A stretch of 64,000 bases of DNA, taken from Lutimonas vermicola. Its GTDB lineage: Bacteria > Bacteroidota > Bacteroidia > Flavobacteriales > Flavobacteriaceae. A program made the position numbers and the translations under genes. The notes beneath the pieces were generated by a model. The model made no database searches. It worked only from the letters and a program-made list of their open reading frames with translations, and had not been told where the DNA came from. Of this stretch, positions 35,052 to 43,844 are shown in pieces. The number at the start of each line of letters is the position of its first letter. Position 1 is the first letter of the stretch. The stretch spans positions 310,001-374,000 of the forward strand of contig NZ_JBCDNA010000003.1 of NCBI RefSeq assembly GCF_038433205.1, read 5' to 3'.

Positions 35052-36004
35052 GAGCTTGTATGCTTTAATTTATTAATTTCATTTTGGAAATCCATATTCG
35101 TATTATCATTAAAATATACTACAGGAATCCCAAGTAATTCCAATTTGCCCCACATTCTTTTCTGGTATGGTAGAATCTTTCGCTTTGTTTGTCTTATGTA
35201 TATCTTTAAAATCCTTTTTGGAAATTTCTTTACGACTTCTGAATATACCTCCATATCTTTTTGGCTGTCATCTCCTAATAGGACAAAATTTTTAGTTCCG
35301 GTATTATTAAGAATAAAACAGATTTTATCAAGTTTATAATTACGACCTTTTTTAGGATGAAAAAGTTGACTGTACTTTAAATAGGGCGTCAGAATTAGAT
35401 TCCCTAGTGGCAGTTTATTATGTTTAATAAAGGATGTGAGCAGCGCAAATAAATTACTTTCACTCTTTGAGATATATAAGACAAAAGTATCATGTTTTTC
35501 GAATTCTTTTAATAAATTTTGAGTAAAGCCCACAACCTTTCTTTTTTGTGGCGGGGTAAAGATTAGTGCTCTAATACGCTTCATGAGATCTGCAGTATAA
35601 GAAATCAAAATAGTGTCGTCAATATCTGATATTACATTGAAAAGGCTTTTAGTATTTTGGAAAATGACTGGATAGGTTTGCAGAATCTTCAATCGCTTAT
35701 CATTATCGGTAGTTTTAATTATTAGTTCACCTTTATGCAGGTGGTCAATAACAATAGTGAAACTTCCATATTTATCAGTATTTGTATTTATTGTTTTATC
35801 ATTTGTTGTAATTAAGATTTCTTTATTCGCATAAACACCTATAAAATAGGATTTACATACATTTATTAGATTTCTAAAATTACTTATTTGTGATTCATAA
35901 TTAAAAGGGGTATCCCTTAAAATGACACCGCTTAGCAATGTCTTTTTATTAAGATGTAAAGCAGATATTTGCCATACAACAGGTATGTTGCTATAGTTAT
36001 CCAA
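35048..36004 (-). CDS. App1-type phosphatidate phosphatase (DUF2183)
   Basis: A 318-residue HAD-like phosphatase. The catalytic DxDxT motif is in NVISDIDDTILIS (about 133), followed by LGDDSQKDMEVYSEV, the family's second metal motif (about 250). App1 proteins remove phosphate from phosphatidic acid to give diacylglycerol. No ATG is available: the frame opens shortly upstream, and TTG 36004 is the best start, preceded by a few in-frame codons. It forms a two-gene unit with the opposing lipid kinase. Confidence 0.75.
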   Translation of the reverse strand: MDNYSNIPVVWQISALHLNKKTLLSGVILRDTPFNYESQISNFRNLINVCKSYFIGVYANKEILITTNDKTINTNTDKYGSFTIVIDHLHKGELIIKTTDNDKRLKILQTYPVIFQNTKSLFNVISDIDDTILISYTADLMKRIRALIFTPPQKRKVVGFTQNLLKEFEKHDTFVLYISKSESNLFALLTSFIKHNKLPLGNLILTPYLKYSQLFHPKKGRNYKLDKICFILNNTGTKNFVLLGDDSQKDMEVYSEVVKKFPKRILKIYIRQTKRKILPYQKRMWGKLELLGIPVVYFNDNTNMDFQNEINKLKHTSS

Positions 36005-36307
36005 ATCAATATTTTTTATGAAGGCTTCTTCAACTTTTAGATTTTATTATTTATTTTTAAACTCAATCAGTCATATTGTAATCAGAGATCAAGTCTCGAT
36101 TTATTTCATTTAGTATTTTGTCATTTTTTTTTGGTTTAAGTCCAGCGCACCGTTTGACTCCTTTACTAGCAATGATTGAACTGACCTTTACTTTCTGATT
36201 GGCCCTTTAAAGAATTTCTCATTGATTAATGGTTGGTCATCATGAAGAACAATGGTTTTGTAAATGAACGTTACCGTTTTAGGTATATACATTGACAGCA
36301 ATAGTTA
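36005..36307. other. Gap with a decayed coding fragment
   Basis: On the minus strand a 47-codon frame without a start (36206 to stop 36063) encodes a coding-like peptide ending NEINRDLISDYNMTD. It may be the tail of a lost gene. The right part holds attC-like palindrome 2. Confidence 0.3.
36245..36305 (-). repeat. attC-like imperfect palindrome 2
   Basis: Left ATGGTTTTGTAAATGAACG and right AGGTATATACATTGACAGC are partly complementary. It abuts the stop codon of the TPR gene (36308), the expected attC position. The most degenerate of the set. Confidence 0.3.
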
Positions 36308-38032
36308 TTAGAAATTCATATCCTTGCGCAATTTGATAAAACGCGGATGCTCTAAAAGATCATTCCTGTAAAAAATATCTATATTAAATAAATAGGAACT
36401 TGCTTCTTTTTCAGCAATGCTTCTTTCAGCCCAATCCAGAGCTGTTTCCAGCTCTCCTTTTAAATAGTAGACCATGAATACTGCATAGGGATCATCATAG
36501 TTGTCAGCATTCACATGTCTGAAAAAATTATCGATTAATTCTTTCTTTTTTTCTTCATTACCGCAAGTGCCGTAATTGAAAATAAATGTACTTTCTATAA
36601 GCTCAGATCCCCAGTCTCCCAGTAATTCTCTTGCTTTAATGGCATCAGCCTCAGCTAATTCACATTTGTTTTGAAACATGCGTGAATAACCTCGTTTAAC
36701 ATAACCCCAAATCCAATTAGGGTGTAAAGCCAGGGCTTCACTAAATGCATCTTCTGATTCTTTAAAATTTCCTGCAATCAAATGCACCCAGCCTAAATTA
36801 TGAAGACTGGAAATTGAAATGGGATCTAAAGCAATGGCTTTATCCGCCATAATTATGGACTCTTTATGTCTTTTCATTGCCCCTAAAAAGGCAGAGTACC
36901 TTATGTATGCATTCACATTATAAGGATTAATTTCTAATGATTTTTTATATGAATTTTCTGCACCTTCCCAATTAAAATCGCCATAGAATTTAATGGCTCC
37001 ATCAACATAATACGCTTCAGATGAGTTGGGATCAAAAGCCAATGCTGTTTGCACTGCAGTCCTGGCCTCATTAAAAATCTCTTCTCGGGTAGCTGTGGAA
37101 AACATGGCTTGTATTATTTTTTCATTAGCTATTGCTACATAGGCAGGAGTAAAATTAGGATCGATTTCTATAGCTTTTCTGAAATGTTCAAGTGCATTTT
37201 CAGCCTCTTCTTTGGTAGAGCCATAACTTAAGGCTCTCCCCTTCATGAAGTGGGATTTTGCTTTTGGGTTTATTGCTTTATCATTTTGGAAATTACCATC
37301 TTTTCTTCTTAAAGAACTTGGCAAGCTATTGAGTAACGATGTAACAATATTTTCTTCTAATTCAATTACATTCTCGTTGTCATAAAACACTTTTTCTCCC
37401 CAGATTTGAACATTATCATTCACATTGATGAGTTGGCAGTTCACAACCAATTGATTATTTAAGTTTTCAACTCTTCCGGTTAGTAATAGGTCAGCATCTA
37501 ATTTTTTTCTAACTCCCGAAGAGTTTCTGTCAGCATCATCCAGAATAAAAGTCGAATTTCTTGATAAAACTTTTAAATTAGTCATTAATGAAAGCCTATT
37601 GATTAAATTTTCGGGGATACCATCAGAAAGATATATAAGGGAAGAATCTGTGGATTTATTTTCAAAAGGTAAGACCGCTAATCTATTGGATGAATCGCCA
37701 ATACTTGCATCAGAAGCTCCATTCACGGTTGGCGTGTTTTTCCAATAATATCCTCCGCAAAATAAGGTTATGGCGAGCACAATTCCATAAGACATTATTT
37801 CTTTATATGTAAATTTCTGAATGCCCTTTTCCCCATGATTCCAGTTCCACATGACTGAAACAAAAAAACCGCCAATTAAAAGAATAAGGGAAAAAGTCAA
37901 TAGCTTTGGGTTAAGCTCATAATTGTTTATAAAAAATTCCACGGCTTGAATAATAACAAACGCGGCAGCCGGATAAGCCAATAAAGATCTCCAGATTTGA
38001 CGTTTCTTAATATTTTTAAGCTGGTTTTCCAT
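36308..38032 (-). CDS. Membrane TPR protein with TolB/FlgO-like domain
   Basis: A 574-residue protein. Three membrane helices lie at about 15-35, 44-62 and 79-97. An extracytoplasmic domain (about 110-235) has NRLAVLPFENKSTD and LDADLLLTGRVENLNNQLVV, as in adenylate-cyclase-associated or TolB-N-like sensors. Then come tetratricopeptide repeats (about 255-470, for example AENALEHFRKAIEIDPNFTPAY). Such proteins usually mediate protein assembly or stress signalling; no catalytic motif is seen. Flanked on both sides by attC-like palindromes. Confidence 0.6.
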   Translation of the reverse strand: MENQLKNIKKRQIWRSLLAYPAAAFVIIQAVEFFINNYELNPKLLTFSLILLIGGFFVSVMWNWNHGEKGIQKFTYKEIMSYGIVLAITLFCGGYYWKNTPTVNGASDASIGDSSNRLAVLPFENKSTDSSLIYLSDGIPENLINRLSLMTNLKVLSRNSTFILDDADRNSSGVRKKLDADLLLTGRVENLNNQLVVNCQLINVNDNVQIWGEKVFYDNENVIELEENIVTSLLNSLPSSLRRKDGNFQNDKAINPKAKSHFMKGRALSYGSTKEEAENALEHFRKAIEIDPNFTPAYVAIANEKIIQAMFSTATREEIFNEARTAVQTALAFDPNSSEAYYVDGAIKFYGDFNWEGAENSYKKSLEINPYNVNAYIRYSAFLGAMKRHKESIIMADKAIALDPISISSLHNLGWVHLIAGNFKESEDAFSEALALHPNWIWGYVKRGYSRMFQNKCELAEADAIKARELLGDWGSELIESTFIFNYGTCGNEEKKKELIDNFFRHVNADNYDDPYAVFMVYYLKGELETALDWAERSIAEKEASSYLFNIDIFYRNDLLEHPRFIKLRKDMNF

Positions 38033-38077
38033 AAACGTGGTTGATTCTTTTAATCTAATGTTTTATTTTTAGTTATG

Positions 38078-38256
38078 GCTAAGGTGTCGTATGGTCAGTT
38101 GATTATTAAAGCACCTAATTTAGCAAATTAAAACCTAACCGGCTTCCCGGCAGGCAGGCAGAGAATTTCTGAGGCAGGAGCGAAGCGAACCGGCTCAGTA
38201 ATTTTCGCAAGTAATCGAGTATAGATATTTACCTACAGCCAATATTGGCTCATGAT
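38078..38256 (-). repeat. attC-like palindrome 3, long type
   Basis: Outer ends TGGCTAAGGT and ACCTACAGCCA are inverted. The interior shares AAAGCACCTAATTTAGCAAA and GAGCGAAGCGAAC with palindrome 8 at 46650, showing one sequence family. A GC-rich CCCGGCAGGCAGGCAG segment lies inside. It follows the stop of the monooxygenase-like gene directly. Confidence 0.45.
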
Positions 38257-38257
38257 T

Positions 38258-38674
38258 TCACTTCATTTTTTTAAAAATCATTGACATAGTCGGTCTGTCA
38301 ATTGCTTTCATATCAATTAATTTAAATGACTTAACCATTTTCAGGGTTGTTGTTTTGTAGTACTTAAAATGGGGTGTTTCCAAATGAGATTTATATGCTG
38401 TTTGGTCTGCGTAAATTTCCAATATTCTTATTTCAGTCGGATTTTCTGTTTGATACATAGGATAAATGGAAATCACATCTGGTTCTAATTCCATCGAAGC
38501 TTTTGCCTCTTCTTTTAGTATTGTTACATATTCATCAAGGTATTCAGGTACGATTTCAATTTCCGAGATTCTAATCATCATTTTATCAGAATTGAATTTT
38601 TTATTTTGTGGTTTTTCCTTCCCGCAAGACATACAAAGAACTGTGGTGAGTAATATCAGGCATATTTTTTTCAT
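38258..38674 (-). CDS. Lipoprotein of the antibiotic-biosynthesis-monooxygenase (ABM) fold
   Basis: A 138-residue lipoprotein: signal MKKICLILLTTVLCMSC with lipobox Cys17. The core MMIRISEIEIVPEYLDEYVTIL, then EPDVISIYPMYQTENPTEIRI and HLETPHFKYYKTTT, matches the dimeric ferredoxin-like ABM fold (putative quinol monooxygenases). A secreted form is somewhat unusual. It is a stand-alone gene upstream of attC-like palindrome 3. Confidence 0.72.
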   Translation of the reverse strand: MKKICLILLTTVLCMSCGKEKPQNKKFNSDKMMIRISEIEIVPEYLDEYVTILKEEAKASMELEPDVISIYPMYQTENPTEIRILEIYADQTAYKSHLETPHFKYYKTTTLKMVKSFKLIDMKAIDRPTMSMIFKKMK

Positions 38675-38907
38675 ATTTTGTTTTTTGAGCTTGCAGGTAA
38701 TGCGTCTGAATATGAAAAGCAGCAGATTTTAAATGTGATACTTTCCCGGTAAAAGAAAGATAATAAAAATGCACAAACCAAATGGCTTACGCTAATACTT
38801 CTATTTTTTATATACCATATTGCAGGAATTTATGTGAGTCAGGACCTATATTTTGGTTTATTTTAAATAAGTCTTGCTGGTCCCGTTTCCTTTGGTATTA
38901 TTACGAA

Positions 38908-39591
38908 TTATTCATTCGCTGGCCGTATTCCAAAAATCAATAAATATCCTATCATCCAGAATTCTCCAACTGTAGCAGGAATGGTTAAATAACTTACCAG
39001 GGGGCTTTCAACTCCAATGTAATTAATTGTAGTACTTATCAAGTAGCCGATACCACCGGCAATCAGGGTCCACCCCAACCATACAGGCATTCTTTTTGTG
39101 CTTGTTATAATGTATCCCAACGGGATAAGCCAAAGTCCAAAGAAAAGCCCACCGACACCCCAGGCATTTGTAATTAAACTACTTAAAAGTTCAATTAATA
39201 TTACTTTGTCATCAAGCGATTGAGAAGAATGTGCAATTTTAATGGCAGAACCCATTGAAATTGCACTAATCATAATAGCTACCGAGTTGACCATACCCCA
39301 AATACCAACTGACCATGCTGCCCACTCATTTATATCTCTAAACAACCTGTAAAACCATACTGCAGTAAGCGCTTGTGAAACAATAATGGCAAATTCCAAT
39401 AGAAGTCGGGTTCTGGCAAGGGATTCAAGGTCAATCAGATTTGTTAATGTTTTCTGAGCGTCTTCTGAGTCAAATACCTGAGAGTGAAATATAAGAAATC
39501 CCAAAATGCCTGAAATTGCCATGGTTAAGTACCATATTCCTGCGGTTCTTGCTATCCTTACCAATTCACTTTGTTTGTGTTTTGAGTTCAT
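38908..39591 (-). CDS. DUF4386-family membrane protein
   Basis: A 227-residue protein with about six membrane helices. RIARTAGIWYLTMAISGILG at the start, ALTAVWFYRLFRDINEW, and the GVGGLFFGLWLIPLGYI segment are typical of DUF4386. Function unknown. It lies 16 bp after a DUF6326 gene on the same strand, so the two form a membrane-protein pair. Confidence 0.75.
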   Translation of the reverse strand: MNSKHKQSELVRIARTAGIWYLTMAISGILGFLIFHSQVFDSEDAQKTLTNLIDLESLARTRLLLEFAIIVSQALTAVWFYRLFRDINEWAAWSVGIWGMVNSVAIMISAISMGSAIKIAHSSQSLDDKVILIELLSSLITNAWGVGGLFFGLWLIPLGYIITSTKRMPVWLGWTLIAGGIGYLISTTINYIGVESPLVSYLTIPATVGEFWMIGYLLIFGIRPANE

Positions 39592-39607
39592 ATTATTTAT
39601 CTGCTTT

Positions 39608-40054
39608 TTATGAATATTCCTCTCTCGGCCATTTCCATGCCTGTGATATGATTATTGCAAAAACTACAATTTCAACGAAGTTGAATATAACAAAAAATAA
39701 CTGCCATTCATTATCGATACTAGAAACTATAATTAGAATGGAAATACACGCATATATGGATGCAATAACGATGTTCAACCACTTATTGATTTGCGGTTTT
39801 AGAAAAATTGAAAGAAATATCATCAAGGTTGGAATAATTAAAATCACAGAAAAAGTGACTAAAATCCCGGGTGATGTAGGTCCCATTGGAGTTTGAAGCT
39901 TCATCATTCTCTCCAATTTCTCTGGGGTCATTAACCGAAAATAGTCGGCATATATGTACAGAAACATCAAAGCTGTCCAAAGAACTGTTAGTTTAACTTT
40001 TATGTTAATACTATAATTGGTCAATGGCTTAGGACTGGTCCTTTTTAAACTCAT
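39608..40054 (-). CDS. DUF6326-family membrane protein
   Basis: A 148-residue protein with four predicted helices. KLTVLWTALMFLYIYADYF and RLMTPEKLERMM are the family hallmarks as I know them. Function unknown. First gene of a two-gene unit with the DUF4386 gene. Confidence 0.7.
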   Translation of the reverse strand: MSLKRTSPKPLTNYSINIKVKLTVLWTALMFLYIYADYFRLMTPEKLERMMKLQTPMGPTSPGILVTFSVILIIPTLMIFLSIFLKPQINKWLNIVIASIYACISILIIVSSIDNEWQLFFVIFNFVEIVVFAIIISQAWKWPREEYS

Positions 40055-40109
40055 GTTTGTTTTATTTTAGCATTTGGTGTTAAAATATGACGATAAATTG
40101 GGATTGTTG

Positions 40110-40233
40110 TTACAGATTCACTCCTTCATTTTTAAATGTCACATTCTCTGTTTTTATTGAGTCTGTTGATTGTGCTTTTACCTGAAATGATAGAAAAAAA
40201 TAATAGTCCAGATAAAAAGAAAAAATTCTTCAA
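40110..40233 (-). pseudogene. Frameshifted N-terminal remnant of an exported hydrolase
   Basis: A signal-peptide-like stretch starting at TTG 40233 (LKNFFFLSGLLFFSIIS) continues only after a frame change as FQVKAQSTDSIKTENVTF, ending NEGVNL and a stop. The style matches the start of secreted alpha/beta hydrolases of Bacteroidota (TENVTFKN-type). The remainder of the gene is missing. Confidence 0.4.
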
Positions 40234-40321
40234 ATATTTAGTTGTTATAGTGTCAATCGAAATCCAATTCTTTTTGGTTAAAATATATTTCATCATTTCT
40301 TTAGCGTTTTTTTGAAGGCAT

Positions 40322-40412
40322 TGCCTATAACGGTCTCGGCTATGAGTAGTTGCGAGGATTTTCAGAAGTAGGCGAGAACAAGCAATTACTTATAGCCATC
40401 TTAAGTTTGTAA
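40322..40412 (-). repeat. attC-like imperfect palindrome 4
   Basis: Arms GGCTATGAGTAGTTGC and GCAATTACTTATAGCC are inverted with two mismatches in 16 bp, around a 27-bp variable loop. The gene-strand end reads CCGTTATAGGCAA. It lies 41 bp downstream of the M28 peptidase gene. Confidence 0.5.
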
Positions 40413-40452
40413 TAGTTTTATTTTTTAATAATATCACTTTCTCATGGAATTA

Positions 40453-42084
40453 TTAATTGTTTTCTCTGATAAGTTTGAATTCGCTTCCTTTCTTCCATTT
40501 TGGAAAAGAATTTTCGTTGGCCAGTTTAAAACCAACTTGAAATAAAAGCTGTGCATCAAATTGAACACCACTTAACTCAGTGGTGTTAGGGTTGTATTCA
40601 TCTGTAGGTTGATGATAAATATTTTTTCTGTAATTTTCATTCCATTGTTTGATTTTATCAATGTTTGAATTAAAACCTTCATAAGATCCTTTGGCATAAA
40701 GTGCAGGAATACCAATTTTTGCAAAATTAAAGTGATCTGATCTAAAGAAAGAACCTGCTTCAGGTTTTGGATCAGGATTTATGTAACGACCTTGGGCTAT
40801 AGCAGCTTCTTCTGCATAATCGTCTAATTCTGATTGACCATAACCAATAACAGTGAGGTCTTTCTTTGCCTCTGGGCTATTAAAAGCATCCATATTAATA
40901 TTTGCTACGGTTTTTTTCGGGTTGAAAATAGGGTTTTCGGCATAAAAAGCTGAACCTAATAAACCTTGTTCTTCTCCAGTTACTGCCATAAAGACAATAG
41001 AACGTTTTGTTACATTACTTTTCCTGAACGCTTCTGCTATAGCTAATAAACCTGCAGTTCCAGATGCATTATCTACAGCACCATTATAAATTGAATCACC
41101 TTCGATAGCTTTACCAATACCAAAATGATCCCAATGTGCAGAGTAAATTATAAATTCATCTTTTCTTTCAGTACCAGGTATAAGTGCTACTACATTCTTA
41201 GAAACGTCTTTCTTAATTTTATTTTTAATGTTTACAGAAACGTTTAAATTTAACGGAATTGGTTTAAAGCTTTTATTTCTAGCTATGGTTTTATAATCTT
41301 GCTCTTTCATGGAAGAAGCATCAAACATTTTTTCAGCACTTTCACCGCTTATCCATGATTCGACATTTAAAAGGGGCAAATCACTTTCTATTATTAAATG
41401 AGCGCCACTCCCACTAGATTCTATTACATTCCATCCATAAGAAGCTGGTTCGGTATCATGAATTATAATTAGTCCATCAGCACCTTGCCTAGCAGCTTCC
41501 TCATATTTATAAGTCCAACGTCCATAATAAGTCATTTCATTACCTTTAAATAAGGTTGAATCACCAGATTTAAAACCTGGGTCATTAATTAAAACTACAG
41601 CTGTTTTGCCTTTCCAGTCGATATCTTCATAATCATTCCATCCATATTCTGGAGCAACAATTCCATAACCTGCAAAAACAAGTTCAGAATTTTCAAGACT
41701 AACTTCAGTCACGGTTTTATTTGTCGTGGCTACAAAATCTTTTAAGAGTTTCAAATTGAAACTTCCATTTTTACCAGAAATCACCATATTTTCAGAAGGA
41801 GTTCCTGTTATTTCTATCATAGGAACATCTTGAAAAAAACTATCACCATTTCCTGGTAAAAGCCCCAGTTTCTCAAACTCATCTTTTAAATAATTCACGG
41901 TTTTTACTTCTCCTTCAGTAAATGGTTTTCTCCCTGCGAATTCATCTGATGCTAACCGTTCAATGTGATTACCAATAGTTGTTTGATCTACTTCAACTAT
42001 GTTTATTTTTAACTTTTTGTCGTTTTTACAACTGCTAAAAAGCACTGCTGCTGCTGCTAAAATTTTTAAATAATTTTTTATCAT
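40453..42084 (-). CDS. M28-family zinc aminopeptidase with PA domain, lipoprotein
   Basis: A 543-residue exported peptidase. Lipoprotein signal to Cys19 (LFSSC). A PA domain (about 115-270) inserts before the catalytic M28 domain, which has the two-zinc ligands in YSAHWDHFGIG (H and D), VDNASGTAG (D), TGEEQGLLGS (catalytic and metal glutamates), NINMDAF (D) and RSDHFNFAKIGIPA (H). All expected residues are present. It should release amino acids or dipeptides from peptides outside the cell. First of five consecutive exported peptidase-type genes. Confidence 0.88.
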   Translation of the reverse strand: MIKNYLKILAAAAVLFSSCKNDKKLKINIVEVDQTTIGNHIERLASDEFAGRKPFTEGEVKTVNYLKDEFEKLGLLPGNGDSFFQDVPMIEITGTPSENMVISGKNGSFNLKLLKDFVATTNKTVTEVSLENSELVFAGYGIVAPEYGWNDYEDIDWKGKTAVVLINDPGFKSGDSTLFKGNEMTYYGRWTYKYEEAARQGADGLIIIHDTEPASYGWNVIESSGSGAHLIIESDLPLLNVESWISGESAEKMFDASSMKEQDYKTIARNKSFKPIPLNLNVSVNIKNKIKKDVSKNVVALIPGTERKDEFIIYSAHWDHFGIGKAIEGDSIYNGAVDNASGTAGLLAIAEAFRKSNVTKRSIVFMAVTGEEQGLLGSAFYAENPIFNPKKTVANINMDAFNSPEAKKDLTVIGYGQSELDDYAEEAAIAQGRYINPDPKPEAGSFFRSDHFNFAKIGIPALYAKGSYEGFNSNIDKIKQWNENYRKNIYHQPTDEYNPNTTELSGVQFDAQLLFQVGFKLANENSFPKWKKGSEFKLIRENN

Positions 42085-42115
42085 TTGTAATTTAAATTAA
42101 ATGTGTGGTTTAATT

Positions 42116-42182
42116 ATTGCCAACGGTTTGTATATGAAGCGTAGCCCTAAGGGTATGCGCCATACACGGTGTTATGGGCATC
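42116..42182 (-). repeat. attC-like imperfect palindrome 5
   Basis: A compact 67-bp element with nested symmetry. Ends GCCAACGG and GTGTTATGGGC are inverted-like, and the centre GTATATGAAGCGTAGCCC pairs with GGGTATGCGCCATAC with bulges. Gene-strand end CCGTTGGCAAT. It begins 10 bp downstream of the gluzincin-like gene, the classic attC position and size. Confidence 0.55.
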
Positions 42183-42191
42183 ATTTTTCTA

Positions 42192-43652
42192 CTAATGGCT
42201 AAGCTCACTAACCTCAAGTTCAATCTTTATTTTTTCTTTATCATGTATAATCTGAAGACCATCATTTATTGAGTCGTAATCAGAAATAATTAGGATGTAA
42301 TAATGAACCCCTTTATGCAACATTGTAATGATCTGTTCCTTGGAACTGTCAATATCAGGTAGCCAATCTAATTTTGCTTTTAATCGAGCATACTCATCAC
42401 CATCCTTTTGGAGAATAGCGACCTTAGTACCTAGCGAACTTTTCCATTTTGAAATATTGTCGTGATTCACCCCTTTTTCATCATTTATAGAACGCATAGC
42501 GAAGTGGGAGAAAAATGGAGCAAAAACTTTATTTCGGTCCGAGTAAGCTTCACTCATCAAAATATTTACGTTGCTGATGTTAGATTGAATATCTGTCAAG
42601 TCCTCAGGAAAATCTTCTTCGTAAACCTCTAGATACCTATCTATAAATAAAGAATCAATGGTTCGATCTTTATGTAGGTATTCAGCGACTAAGGGGAAAA
42701 TAGATTTTGCTACCTTATTGACTTGTGGTACATCGTACCAGTTACCCTCATCGGCTTTTCCTGTAATGTACTGGTAATAAAAGCCCTGTCCAAGTGCAGT
42801 GGCTAAGGATTCATCCAATACGCGGTATCCTATTACTTTGTATGGAGACTGGTGGTTTAAAGAATATTTTTCTAATTTATTCTGTAAATCGACTGGCTGA
42901 TTTTTATAAAGAATATGATCTAATTCATGAAAAACCACACCTAAATCCTCTGCTATATCTCTCCCTTCTCTAATATGCACTGAATAGGTCAATACATTAC
43001 CATCCGGAGAAGCTATTTCAATGATATTTTTTTCAACTTCAGGTAAGGGTAGTACATAGACAATCATGGGGAAATTATTATTCCAATTTGTCCCGTAAAA
43101 GTTTATTGCCTTTTCAAATACTTTGTTGAAATCACCTTTAGAAGCTTCTCTGGTAAGTTCTTCAATATATGTTTCAAGGGCTTCTTCATTTGGTTTCCAT
43201 AATAATTCTTCGTGAAGATCTTGCAAATTAATTAAGCTTTCTGCTATGCTATTGATGTCATTTACTGGTAACATTCCAGCAATGCCTAATTTAAACTCAT
43301 TGATGTCGGCTGAGTTAGCCGCTGCCACTTTTAATAATTGCCATAATTGAACGTTATAATTTCTATATTCTGGATACCCTTTAAAAGTATAGGAGTAGAA
43401 AGTATTAATATTCTTGATTGTTTTGATCGCCCTGATTAGATCCTTATTTTTTGCATACTCACTTTGATCAAAGGCCATTTTTATCGTGGGAGATGCAGCT
43501 GGGGAACCAACTAGACCTTGTGCAAACATATAAAGCGAGTAAAACTTGTTGGTCTTAAAGTTGATTTGCTGATCAGCTATATCAATATCCTGTGCGTTTA
43601 ACTTTAAGACAGTGGCTACACTAATTATGATTATAAAAATTTTTCTTCTCAT
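42192..43652 (-). CDS. Putative exported zinc metalloprotease (gluzincin-like)
   Basis: A 486-residue protein with a cleavable signal peptide (about 1-20, ending LNAQ). The only strong motif is VFHELDHILY (HExxH, about residue 241), followed about 40 residues later by VLDESLATALG, which supplies a candidate third zinc ligand E. That spacing fits gluzincins. I do not recognise a named family. The gene is a single unit bounded by attC-like palindromes 5 and 6. Confidence 0.55.
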   Translation of the reverse strand: MRRKIFIIIISVATVLKLNAQDIDIADQQINFKTNKFYSLYMFAQGLVGSPAASPTIKMAFDQSEYAKNKDLIRAIKTIKNINTFYSYTFKGYPEYRNYNVQLWQLLKVAAANSADINEFKLGIAGMLPVNDINSIAESLINLQDLHEELLWKPNEEALETYIEELTREASKGDFNKVFEKAINFYGTNWNNNFPMIVYVLPLPEVEKNIIEIASPDGNVLTYSVHIREGRDIAEDLGVVFHELDHILYKNQPVDLQNKLEKYSLNHQSPYKVIGYRVLDESLATALGQGFYYQYITGKADEGNWYDVPQVNKVAKSIFPLVAEYLHKDRTIDSLFIDRYLEVYEEDFPEDLTDIQSNISNVNILMSEAYSDRNKVFAPFFSHFAMRSINDEKGVNHDNISKWKSSLGTKVAILQKDGDEYARLKAKLDWLPDIDSSKEQIITMLHKGVHYYILIISDYDSINDGLQIIHDKEKIKIELEVSELSH

Positions 43653-43710
43653 TTTTTTAAATTGAGTTTTACATCATGAATGAAAAAGTCATTAATAATA
43701 GAACTAGGAT

Positions 43711-43787
43711 ATTGCCCATAACGGTTTGTATATGAAGCGTAGCAACCGAATGGGAGATATGATTTCATATACATTGTTGTGCTTTCA
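43711..43787 (-). repeat. attC-like imperfect palindrome 6
   Basis: Arms GTTTGTATATGAAGC and TTCATATACATTGTTG are inverted over about 12 bp. The left half, from AACGGTTTGTATATGAAGCG onward, is nearly identical to palindrome 5. Gene-strand end CCGTTATGGGCAA. Lies 58 bp downstream of the M20 gene. Confidence 0.55.
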
Positions 43788-43844
43788 TTATTTAGCTTAC
43801 TAAGCTTTGCTAAAAGCACGATAGCCTCTTCCTTAACTTATCTT

